64,000 bases of DNA from Chromatiales bacterium 21-64-14 (lineage in GTDB: Bacteria > Pseudomonadota > Gammaproteobacteria > 21-64-14). The DNA is taken from positions 38,613 through 102,612 of the forward strand of contig NCBI01000022.1 in assembly GCA_002255365.1 (NCBI GenBank), in the 5' to 3' direction. Shown here one piece after another: positions 1 to 6,702 of the stretch. The position numbers and the translations under genes were made by a program. Numbering within the stretch: position 1 is the first letter of the stretch; each line of letters begins with the position of its first letter. Under the pieces are notes generated by a model. It made no database searches and was not told where the DNA came from. It saw only the letters and a list, made by a program, of their open reading frames with translations.

Positions 1-54
1 GCTTCCGAACAAGTAAGGCCACCCTGGCAGTGATGGTCACCGCCAGGGCCAGGA

Positions 55-1323
55 TCACGCGCCAACTGCCTTCTGCTTCTCCTCGGCCTTGCGGCGGAAC
101 CACTTCTCCGCTTCCTCGTCCCAGCCGTCCATGCGCACGTAGGAACTCTTGCGCGGGTGAGAGACCATGTTGGGGTCGACTTCGAGGCCGACGCCTTCGA
201 GGAAGTTCACCAGACCAATGCGGTCGATCATCTCGCCGCAACGCTCGTGCTCCAGGCCGTTTTCGGCCCAGAAGTCGATGGTGTTCTCGGCGATCTCGAC
301 GATGCGCTGATAATCCTCGTCCGTATCCATCTTCATGAACGGTACGATCACGGTTCCCATCATGTCGCCGATCTTCAGCGTGCGCTTGCCGCCCAGCAGG
401 ATGCTGACGCCCTTGTCGTCGCCGGGATGCAGCGCCTTGGGCATGACGTTCAGGCAATGCATGCACTTTACACAGTTGCGGTCGTCAACGGTCAGCGTGT
501 CGTCGTTATTAAGGGTCATGCAGTTGGTGGGGCAGCGGGTGGTGACGTTGTCGATCACGTACTGGCGGCCCTTCTTGGCGACGAATGCCTTCACTTCGTC
601 CTGGTCGACCTTCATGTTATCCCGCCACGTGCCAATGATCGCGAAGTCGGAACGCTCGATGGCGTTCATGCAGTCGTTGGGGCAACCGGAGACCTTGAAC
701 TTGAACTTGTACGGCAGGGCGGGGCGATGGATGTCGTCGGTAAAGCGGGTCAGCAGGGTGCGATGGATCCGGTGTTCGTTGCAGTTGGACATCTCGCAGC
801 GCGCCGCGCCGACGCAGGACATCCCGGTACGCACGCATGGACCGGCGCCGCCCAGGTCGAATCCATAGTCATTGATTTCGTCGAAGAAGTGTTGAACATT
901 CTCGCTGTTGGCCCCGATGAACATGATGTTCCCGGTCTGGCCGTGGAAAGTTACCAGGCCGGAACCCCACTTCTCCCAGCTGTCCGCGAGCTGGCGCAGG
1001 ATGCCGGTGCTGTAGAAGTTACCCGCCGGCGGCTGCACCCGTAGGGTATGAAATTCCTTGGACTCCGGGAACTGCTTGCCGACCTCGGAGAAGCGCGGAA
1101 TGATCCCGCCGCCGTAGCCAAACACGCTGATCGTACCGCCCTTCCAGTAGCCCTTGCGGGTCTCGTAGGAATGTTCAAGCTGGCCCAGGAGGTCATTGGC
1201 CATTCCGCGGATACGCCCGTCGTCATGCTGATCGCGGAGGCGCTTGATGCCGGAAACGAAGCTGGGCCACGGACCGGTCTCCAGTTCGTCCAATATCGGG
1301 GTTACGTGGGTGTCTTTAGCCAT
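55..1323 (-). CDS. dsrA: Dissimilatory sulfite reductase alpha subunit, probably reverse-acting
   Basis: This is the catalytic alpha subunit of cytoplasmic siroheme sulfite reductase, which in sulfur oxidisers converts persulfidic sulfur to sulfite as part of DsrAB. The siroheme/4Fe-4S cysteines are visible as Cx5C (C170, C176) and CPNDC (C214, C218). The inserted ferredoxin domain carries CPTNC (C264) and CVKCMHC (C284-C290). The 422-residue length is normal. The start is supported by AAGGAGA a few bases upstream. dsrB would be expected leftward, outside the window. The oxidative direction is inferred from DsrS and DsrC-like genes nearby, not from this sequence alone. Confidence 0.97.
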   Translation of the reverse strand: MAKDTHVTPILDELETGPWPSFVSGIKRLRDQHDDGRIRGMANDLLGQLEHSYETRKGYWKGGTISVFGYGGGIIPRFSEVGKQFPESKEFHTLRVQPPAGNFYSTGILRQLADSWEKWGSGLVTFHGQTGNIMFIGANSENVQHFFDEINDYGFDLGGAGPCVRTGMSCVGAARCEMSNCNEHRIHRTLLTRFTDDIHRPALPYKFKFKVSGCPNDCMNAIERSDFAIIGTWRDNMKVDQDEVKAFVAKKGRQYVIDNVTTRCPTNCMTLNNDDTLTVDDRNCVKCMHCLNVMPKALHPGDDKGVSILLGGKRTLKIGDMMGTVIVPFMKMDTDEDYQRIVEIAENTIDFWAENGLEHERCGEMIDRIGLVNFLEGVGLEVDPNMVSHPRKSSYVRMDGWDEEAEKWFRRKAEEKQKAVGA

Positions 1324-1860
1324 GGCGGTCTCCTTGTTGGCGATTGTCTGTTACCCGGCGTACTGGCCGAACAAAAACAATTCGATCCGGATCGGTTGGA
1401 AGTGGGATGATGACCGTTTCATTATTTGGAGTAGCGCTGCCATCGCGGCGTGCACCCGAGGCAAGTCCTGTAAGCCGGTCACAAGTGTTGTTACTCGCAT
1501 GATCAGGAAAGTTTAAATTGTGCGCAGCCCCACCGAACACCCTACCAAATTGGGTGCCTGGATCTGGTCGTTCTACCCCTAACGGGATATGGCGTTCAGG
1601 CTAGCCACTTGCCCCAGCGACCGGCAAGGTTCCAAAGGGCTGCGTTTCTTATGTAAAAACAGCGCCTTGCTTGATGTCTGCGTAACCGTTTATTCCCCGT
1701 CGCCGCGGTCGTAGCCAGCCTTGTTTCCGATCGCGGGCTATGGACCTTTTCTTAGCGGCTCAGTGTATTACAATTTGTGCCCTTGGAACCATGATGGCGC
1801 CGGTCACTAGCGGGCACAATCAGACTCATTCATTAATTAAAGTTATAGATTTTAATAGAG
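1324..1860. promoter_or_regulatory. Divergent intergenic region upstream of dsrA and the dioxygenase operon
   Basis: This gap of about 540 bases separates dsrA (leftward) from the rightward dioxygenase gene and must hold both promoters. The right edge (about 1825-1860) is markedly AT-rich and continues into the first codons of the next gene. I could not assign convincing -35/-10 boxes or an operator, and I see no gene in it. Confidence 0.4.
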
Positions 1861-2817
1861 ATGCAAATAATTAAATATAAAGATAAAATTGATTCTCCTT
1901 TCTGCCTGGACGCGGAACATGCCTATCTGCGCTGGCGGGAGTGGAAATTGGCCGACTACCCGCGGGACGCGGCGCAGCTTATGGTTCCGCTGGCACGGGC
2001 GGACCAACTCACTGCGGGCGAGCGGGATGGAATCCTCGCCCGCTGTCGCAAGACCGGAATGGTGATCTACGCCCTCGCTTCAGGAGACATCGCGGACAAG
2101 GGGCTGGTCCGGCGCCTCGGCCAAGCGTTCGGGCTCGAGCGCCTGGACGGCAACCTGTGCGCGGACCACGACGGCATCTCGTCCGTGCAGATCATGGAGG
2201 CGGGTCGGCACCGGGACTACATTCCGTATACTGACCGGCGTTTGAACTGGCATACGGACGGCTATTACAACGCGCCGGACCGTCAGATCAGAGCGGTCCT
2301 GATGCACTGCGTGATGAATGCGGAGGGCGGTGGAGAGAACGGGCTGCTGGACCATGAGATGGTATATCTGCACCTGCGCGATACGAACCCACTCCATGTG
2401 GAAGCGTTGATGCAGCCCGACGCTATGACCATCCCCGCCAATGTGGAGAATGGACGCGAACTGCGCCCGGCACAAACCGGCCCCGTGTTCTCGATCGACC
2501 CTGGCACCGGCGCCCTCCATATGCGCTACACGGCCCGCAGCCGGAGTATCGCGTGGAAGAAGGACCGCGCCACCCAGGCGGCAGCGGCGGCGCTTGCGGA
2601 ACTGGTGGCGGATGGCGCGCCCTTTGTGTTTCGCTACCGGCTTGCCCCGGGACAGGGGATCCTGTGCAACAATGTACTGCACTGCCGCACCGCGTTCCGG
2701 GACGATGCGGCGGCGGGCCATCAGCGTTTGTTGTACCGGGCGCGGTTCTACGAGCGCATCCGCGGGACTGGGCCGGCGGAGTGTGTGATGACGGAGGAGC
2801 GGACATGCTCTGGGTGA
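1861..2817 (+). CDS. TauD/TfdA-type Fe(II)/2-oxoglutarate dioxygenase
   Basis: The protein (318 aa) has the layout of the TauD/TfdA family of non-haem iron, 2-oxoglutarate-dependent oxygenases. The first two iron ligands are in WHTDGYY (H131, D133). The distal His is in NNVLHC (H274), and an Arg-rich strand near 293 would bind 2-oxoglutarate. The substrate cannot be read from sequence. It heads a rightward gene set divergent from dsrA, and its last codons overlap the next small gene by 13 bases, which suggests coupling. The first dozen codons are strikingly AT-rich against a GC-rich body. Confidence 0.8.
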   Translation: MQIIKYKDKIDSPFCLDAEHAYLRWREWKLADYPRDAAQLMVPLARADQLTAGERDGILARCRKTGMVIYALASGDIADKGLVRRLGQAFGLERLDGNLCADHDGISSVQIMEAGRHRDYIPYTDRRLNWHTDGYYNAPDRQIRAVLMHCVMNAEGGGENGLLDHEMVYLHLRDTNPLHVEALMQPDAMTIPANVENGRELRPAQTGPVFSIDPGTGALHMRYTARSRSIAWKKDRATQAAAAALAELVADGAPFVFRYRLAPGQGILCNNVLHCRTAFRDDAAAGHQRLLYRARFYERIRGTGPAECVMTEERTCSG

Positions 2818-2999
2818 GTGAAATCCTGCTGCAGAACCATGATCTCGGTTCATTCACGGAACTTGTGGGGCTGGTACAGCAACGGGCGCGGGACGGGGAG
2901 GTATTCCTGAGCATGGACGTCAAGCCGCCTTTCACGGACACGCCTGAGGACTGGGAAGACCGGCTGGAATCGGCATTTTCCGCCGCGCTGCGCGGATAA
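2805..2999 (+). CDS. Small conserved-looking protein, 64 aa, unknown
   Basis: An ATG with a good ribosome-binding site (GGAGGAG) lies inside the end of the dioxygenase gene and opens a 64-residue acidic protein starting MLWVSEILL. It has no cysteine, no membrane segment and no motif I recognise. It is predicted to be mostly helical with a short strand around VFLSMDVKPPF. The overlap with the upstream gene and 14-base gap to the downstream Cas6-like gene argue for one transcript. I cannot assign a function. Confidence 0.6.
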   Translation: MLWVSEILLQNHDLGSFTELVGLVQQRARDGEVFLSMDVKPPFTDTPEDWEDRLESAFSAALRG

Positions 3000-3013
3000 A
3001 CACCGAGGTCCGA

Positions 3014-3712
3014 ATGTATTGGGACGATGATAACAAGCGCGCCGCGCCCTACGTACCGCCCGACGATATTGTCGATCTGGCCTTCGCCATATCATGCCGG
3101 TGTCTGCCCCTGGACCATGCCTATGCGCTGTCCCAGGCCTTGCGCGAAGTGCTTCCCTGGTTGGTCGAAGATCCCGGCGCCGGGGTGCACCTGATCCACG
3201 GCGCCGAATCGGGCAACGGCTGGTATCGTCCACAGGACGCCGAGAACGAATTGCTCTACCTCTCACGCCGCACGCGCCTGACCCTGCGGGTGCCCAAGGG
3301 CCGGCTGGAGGCGGCGCGCGCGCTCGAGGGCAGGACCCTGGACCTGGACGGCTATGCGCTCGAAGTAGGTAGCGGGACCCTGCGCCCCCTGAGCACGCTG
3401 CCGACGCTCTTTGCCCGGTATGTGGTGGCGCGTGAGGATCACGACGAACAACAGTTTCTGGAGAGCGCGATGGCGTGGCTCAAGGAACTGGATATCTCGG
3501 CGCGCAAGATGCTCTCGGGAAGGGCCCACCCGATCCACACACCGGATGGCGAGCTGTTTACGCGCAGTCTGATGGTGGCGGAGCTGGATCCAGAACAGTC
3601 CGTCCGGCTCCAGCAGACCGGGGTCGGACCCGGGCGTGCCATTGGCTGTGGCCTGTTCATCGCCCACAAGGGGATCGCGGCAGTAGGCAGCGGGCCGGAG
3701 AGCCGCGGGTAA
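3014..3712 (+). CDS. Stand-alone Cas6/Cmx6-like protein
   Basis: The 232-residue protein matches the pattern of the Cas6/Cmx6 group (type I-MYXAN CRISPR RNA-processing endonucleases). An early His sits in LPLDHAYALSQAL (H35), where Cas6 proteins often keep their catalytic His. The C-terminal glycine-rich RNA-binding loop reads GVGPGRAIGCGLFIAHKG (203-220). True Cas6 cleaves CRISPR repeat RNA, but I see no repeat array and no other cas gene in the 64 kb. Its neighbours are a dioxygenase and a DsrC paralogue, so a role in RNA processing or binding tied to sulfur metabolism is my inference. The family assignment is from recalled consensus and needs a profile search. Confidence 0.75.
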   Translation: MYWDDDNKRAAPYVPPDDIVDLAFAISCRCLPLDHAYALSQALREVLPWLVEDPGAGVHLIHGAESGNGWYRPQDAENELLYLSRRTRLTLRVPKGRLEAARALEGRTLDLDGYALEVGSGTLRPLSTLPTLFARYVVAREDHDEQQFLESAMAWLKELDISARKMLSGRAHPIHTPDGELFTRSLMVAELDPEQSVRLQQTGVGPGRAIGCGLFIAHKGIAAVGSGPESRG

Positions 3713-3787
3713 CAAATTCATCTTCATCAACCGTGCGCCGGATGCTGCGATCCGGCCACCACCGTCAACGACGATACGGAGGAGAAA

Positions 3788-4129
3788 ATGGCACTGGAGG
3801 TAGGTGGAAAAACCCTGGAAACCACGGCCACCGGTTACCTGGTAAATCAGGACGAGTGGACCGAGGAACTGGCCCATGTGGTCGCGGCTGAGGAAGGCAT
3901 CGAGCTCACGGACCGGCACTGGGACGTGATCAATTACCTGCGTGATCAGTTTTTCAACCACAGCGAGACCCAGCCCAATACCCGCACCATGGTCAAAGAC
4001 ATGCAGGAAATCTGGGAGGGGGAGCGGGTGGACGCCAAGACCCTGTATAGCCTGTTCCCGAAGGATCCCAGTAAGCAGGGTGGACGCATCGCGGGCCTGC
4101 CGGAGAGCCGGCGCAAGGGCGGTTATTGA
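3788..4129 (+). CDS. DsrC/TusE-family protein lacking both functional cysteines
   Basis: The 113-residue protein aligns along its length with DsrC/TusE, including the FPKxPxKQ and IAGLP landmarks of the C-terminal arm. Canonical DsrC carries the trisulfide-forming cysteines in KQAC and as the penultimate residue. Here the positions read KQGG (G99) and GGY (G112), and the protein contains no Cys at all. It therefore cannot carry sulfur in the DsrC way. Cysteine-free members have been grouped as RspA, proposed regulators. The start follows GGAGG-like bases (ACGGAGGAGAAA). Its partner genes are the Cas6-like gene upstream and a 67-aa gene downstream. Confidence 0.9.
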   Translation: MALEVGGKTLETTATGYLVNQDEWTEELAHVVAAEEGIELTDRHWDVINYLRDQFFNHSETQPNTRTMVKDMQEIWEGERVDAKTLYSLFPKDPSKQGGRIAGLPESRRKGGY

Positions 4130-4245
4130 TGGTTGCCTAGCCCGATCTGGGTATGGAGCTCATGGGACAGCTATGTTAGCGTCCGAGAACGAATTTGCCG
4201 CCCTGACGGCCCTGATCCACGTTTATTTTCCGGAGGAAAGGCAAC

Positions 4246-4449
4246 ATGAGTCAGAAGCAGGAATTAATCCAAAAAATGCTGAAAATGCAGCATAAATTCT
4301 CCGCCTACGAGCAGGAGAACGGGGTCAATCCGGAGGAGTTCTACGCCGCTCCCGAGGGGCATCCGCTGCATGGCTATCGGGAGGAATACAACCGGCTCGC
4401 GCTCGAACTGCTGGAGCTGGCCCACGCCGAGGCGGGTTCCCACCGCTGA
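4246..4449 (+). CDS. Small conserved-looking protein, 67 aa, unknown
   Basis: A strong ribosome-binding site (CCGGAGGAAAGG) precedes a 67-residue charged, helical protein beginning MSQKQELIQKMLKMQ. It contains no Cys and no membrane segment. It is the last gene before a clear terminator, so it closes the gene set that includes the dioxygenase, the Cas6-like protein and the cysteine-free DsrC paralogue. I do not recognise the family. Its first codons are AT-rich like those of the dioxygenase. Confidence 0.65.
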   Translation: MSQKQELIQKMLKMQHKFSAYEQENGVNPEEFYAAPEGHPLHGYREEYNRLALELLELAHAEAGSHR

Positions 4450-4477
4450 GGTCGGTTCCAAGCCGGTCGCAAGACCA

Positions 4478-4516
4478 CAGGGCCGTCGTCCGCGCTGACG
4501 CGGCCCTGTTTTTTTT
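4478..4516 (+). terminator. Rho-independent terminator
   Basis: CAGGGCCG at 4478-4485 pairs with CGGCCCTG at 4501-4508. An inner CGTC/GACG pair extends the stem after a one-base bulge, and eight T residues follow at once. It ends the rightward transcript of the Cas6-like/DsrC-like gene set. Confidence 0.9.
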
Positions 4517-4677
4517 ACCCACGGCATGGGCGTCGAATCAGGACTAGAACCGGATCTCAAGAGCGCGGATCCGGCGTTCAGGCACGGCGCGCAGGCTACA
4601 ACAACAAGTAGTGAGCACCGTAGCAGGGTTCGCAACGCCGCACGCGCGGCCGAGATGCATTTTGAGGTGGGTCCTAC

Positions 4678-5349
4678 TCAAGTCTCGGCCCACATCCGGA
4701 CCAAGTTCACGTAGACCCGGCCAATACGCGCGGTCTCCGGCGCGTCCGGGGCGTCCTGCAGGAGCCGTTCCCGCGCCAAGTGCAGATCGTAGAGCAACTC
4801 GCGTTTCGCCGGCTCACGCACCAGGCTCTGAACCCAGGTCACTGCCGCCAGCCGCGCGCCGGAGGTGACTTCGGTTACCCGGTGGAGGCTTGAGGCCGGA
4901 TACAGTATTGCGTCTCCCGCGGGCAGTTTCACCGACTGATCGCCGAACTCGGTGCGCACCACCAATTCACCGCCGTCATAAACTTCGGGCGCGCTGAGGA
5001 AGAGGGTTACCGCAATGTCGGCGCGGTAGCGCGGGCCGGGCCCCATGACCGGATCGTCGACGTGTTCCCCGTAGCCCATGCCCTGTCCGTAGCGCGCGTA
5101 AAACGGGGTCGCGACCCGGTGGGGGAGCGCGGCACTTTTGTAGGTCGGGTGGTTTACCAGGGCGGTCATGACGATCCCGTTCAGCTGTTCGACCTGCCGG
5201 GCGTGCGGGGAGAGTTCCTGATTGCGCTTGACCCGCTGGGCAGCAGCGCCTGCCGACAAACGCCCATCGACGAACTCGGCCCCGGCGAGAAGCGTGTTGA
5301 CCTCGTCGATCTGGGTGGCAGTCAAGACGGCGGGGATGCGTAGCAACAT
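4678..5349 (-). CDS. PKHD-type Fe(II)/2OG hydroxylase, PiuC/YbiX family
   Basis: The protein begins MLLRIPAVLTATQ, the usual opening of PiuC/YbiX hydroxylases, and is about 223 residues long, as usual for the family. Iron ligands are visible in GEHVDD and the later LHRVTEV, with the 2OG-binding Arg in SGARLAAVTWVQS. I chose the ATG at 5349 over one nine codons upstream because GGGGAG precedes it at good spacing. The family is often iron-regulated beside siderophore receptors, but no receptor is present here. The biological substrate is unknown. Confidence 0.88.
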   Translation of the reverse strand: MLLRIPAVLTATQIDEVNTLLAGAEFVDGRLSAGAAAQRVKRNQELSPHARQVEQLNGIVMTALVNHPTYKSAALPHRVATPFYARYGQGMGYGEHVDDPVMGPGPRYRADIAVTLFLSAPEVYDGGELVVRTEFGDQSVKLPAGDAILYPASSLHRVTEVTSGARLAAVTWVQSLVREPAKRELLYDLHLARERLLQDAPDAPETARIGRVYVNLVRMWAET

Positions 5350-5466
5350 GGCCCTGAACTCCCCATGCGGCGCCATGGGTGGCCCGTCCGGGTAGACGAG
5401 ACAGCGCCGGACGGTTTATCGTGCCCCGACAACCGAAAACCACCCGCCGGACGGAGGGCGAGCGGC

Positions 5467-5802
5467 ATGCAACTCAACGTGTTTCTGGACGATCAATCCT
5501 ACCCGATCGACGTGCCCCAGTACATCCTCGACGAAGGGCGCGACTTCTTCGACAGGATGGATCACGACATGGATCATGGGTGGCAGATGAGCCGTCAGTG
5601 GGTGGACAATCCGGATCGGGTCCGGCGCTGCCAGATCGTGGCCGACCGCCTCCTTACCGCCCTGCACACGGGCCAAGAGGGGACGCTGATGCTGATGGCC
5701 GGCTACATTCTGACCCGGATGCCGGGGATCACGGGCGTGCAGATCGATACCACCGGCGACATGCTGGCCACCGAAATGTTGATGGAGCAGCCCGACGTTT
5801 GA
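5467..5802 (+). CDS. Conserved-looking hypothetical protein, 111 aa
   Basis: The start at MQLNVFLDDQSYPIDVP is supported by GGAGGG eight bases upstream. The protein is acidic, has an N-terminal beta hairpin-like stretch and then a helical body with DHDMDHGWQMSRQWVDNPDR, and ends with a strand pair around GITGVQIDTTGDM. It has no Cys, signal peptide or membrane segment. I do not recognise a named family. It sits alone between genes on the opposite strand, in a neighbourhood rich in sulfur-oxidation genes. Confidence 0.7.
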   Translation: MQLNVFLDDQSYPIDVPQYILDEGRDFFDRMDHDMDHGWQMSRQWVDNPDRVRRCQIVADRLLTALHTGQEGTLMLMAGYILTRMPGITGVQIDTTGDMLATEMLMEQPDV

Positions 5803-5827
5803 TGTTACCGGTGACGCCACCGGCGGG

Positions 5828-6244
5828 TCACGGTTCGGCCGCGGCCCGGCTCAGGGTCTGCCGGAGGGCCGGTTCCTCGATCGGGAAGTAATGGATGGCA
5901 TAGAAGTCGAAGCGCTGTCGCAGACGGGCCAAGTGCGGCGCGTCGGCGCGGTCCGCCAGGACGATCAGCCGGGTGCCGGGCGCACTGCTCTGGATCCCCG
6001 CTATCAGCGACTCCAGTGTGCTGATCCGGAAACTGTAGACCGGGCCGTAGACAAATTCCGCAACGATCACTTCAGGATTCAAGGTGCGCAGCATCGCGAG
6101 GGCCTCGCGCATGGAGCGGGCGGTCGCGGGGGCGAACCCGGCCGCGCGGTAGAGTGGGCCGAGATCGGGGAACCCGCCGGATGCCATGACGGATAGCAGG
6201 GGCCGGCCGGACACCCCGGGCACGACCCCGCAGGGGTCTTTCAC
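5828..6244 (-). CDS. Hypothetical protein, possible degenerate receiver-like fold
   Basis: A GTG start overlaps the stop of the upstream acetyltransferase gene by four bases (GTGA), so the two are translationally coupled. The alternation of hydrophobic strands (EVIVAEF, TRLIVLAD) and helices recalls a response-regulator receiver. I cannot see the full set of phosphorylation residues. An internal ATG at 6187 is an alternative start. Function unknown. Confidence 0.55.
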   Translation of the reverse strand: MKDPCGVVPGVSGRPLLSVMASGGFPDLGPLYRAAGFAPATARSMREALAMLRTLNPEVIVAEFVYGPVYSFRISTLESLIAGIQSSAPGTRLIVLADRADAPHLARLRQRFDFYAIHYFPIEEPALRQTLSRAAAEP

Positions 6245-6669
6245 AGATCCTTCGCCATGCGTGTGTGGGGAATGAGACCGAACAGGGTGTGGGCAGTGGC
6301 AACCGCGGCGTAGCCGTGGGCCGCGTAGAAACCTGCGGCGCTCTCCCGGGCATCCAGTATGATGCGCCGCGCGCTGCCGGCGCGGGCATGCCCTTCCAGG
6401 GACTGGAGCAGGAGGCGGCCGACCCCGCCGCCGCGTTGCGCCTCCTCCACGGCCATGAACCGGATCTGAGCTTCATCCCTGGAGTTGAAATGCAGCCGAC
6501 CCACGCCTAGCAGGGTGGCGCCGCGGCAGGCCATGAGGTGGATGCTCTCCGTCTCCAGTGCGTCCCGTTCCGTGCCGGGAGGCTGATCCCAGGGCTGACG
6601 CAGGACGCGCCAGCGCAGATCGTAGTAGCGCCGGAATTCCTCGCCGGTGCGTGGAATGATGATCTGCAT
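6241..6669 (-). CDS. GNAT-family N-acetyltransferase
   Basis: The 142-residue protein has the GNAT fold order: an N-terminal R-rich helix (RRYYDLRWRVLRQPW), central strands, the acetyl-CoA loop RGGGVGRLLLQSL, then ILDARESAAGFYAAHGY typical of motif B. These enzymes transfer acetyl from acetyl-CoA to an amine; the acceptor is not predictable. It is coupled to the downstream receiver-like gene by a four-base overlap. It follows the fused hydroxylase gene on the same strand. Confidence 0.85.
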   Translation of the reverse strand: MQIIIPRTGEEFRRYYDLRWRVLRQPWDQPPGTERDALETESIHLMACRGATLLGVGRLHFNSRDEAQIRFMAVEEAQRGGGVGRLLLQSLEGHARAGSARRIILDARESAAGFYAAHGYAAVATAHTLFGLIPHTRMAKDL

Positions 6670-6702
6670 CGTGGTACAGCCGTGCCGGCGCGCGCGCAGC
6701 GC

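Noticed and set aside
157..1044. Long open frames opposite dsrA and similar frames opposite other GC-rich genes
   Set aside because: They mirror the codon pattern of clear genes and have no protein-like motifs or ribosome sites.
3014..4516. CRISPR array near the Cas6-like gene
   Set aside because: I looked for regularly spaced direct repeats on both sides and across intergenic gaps and found none.
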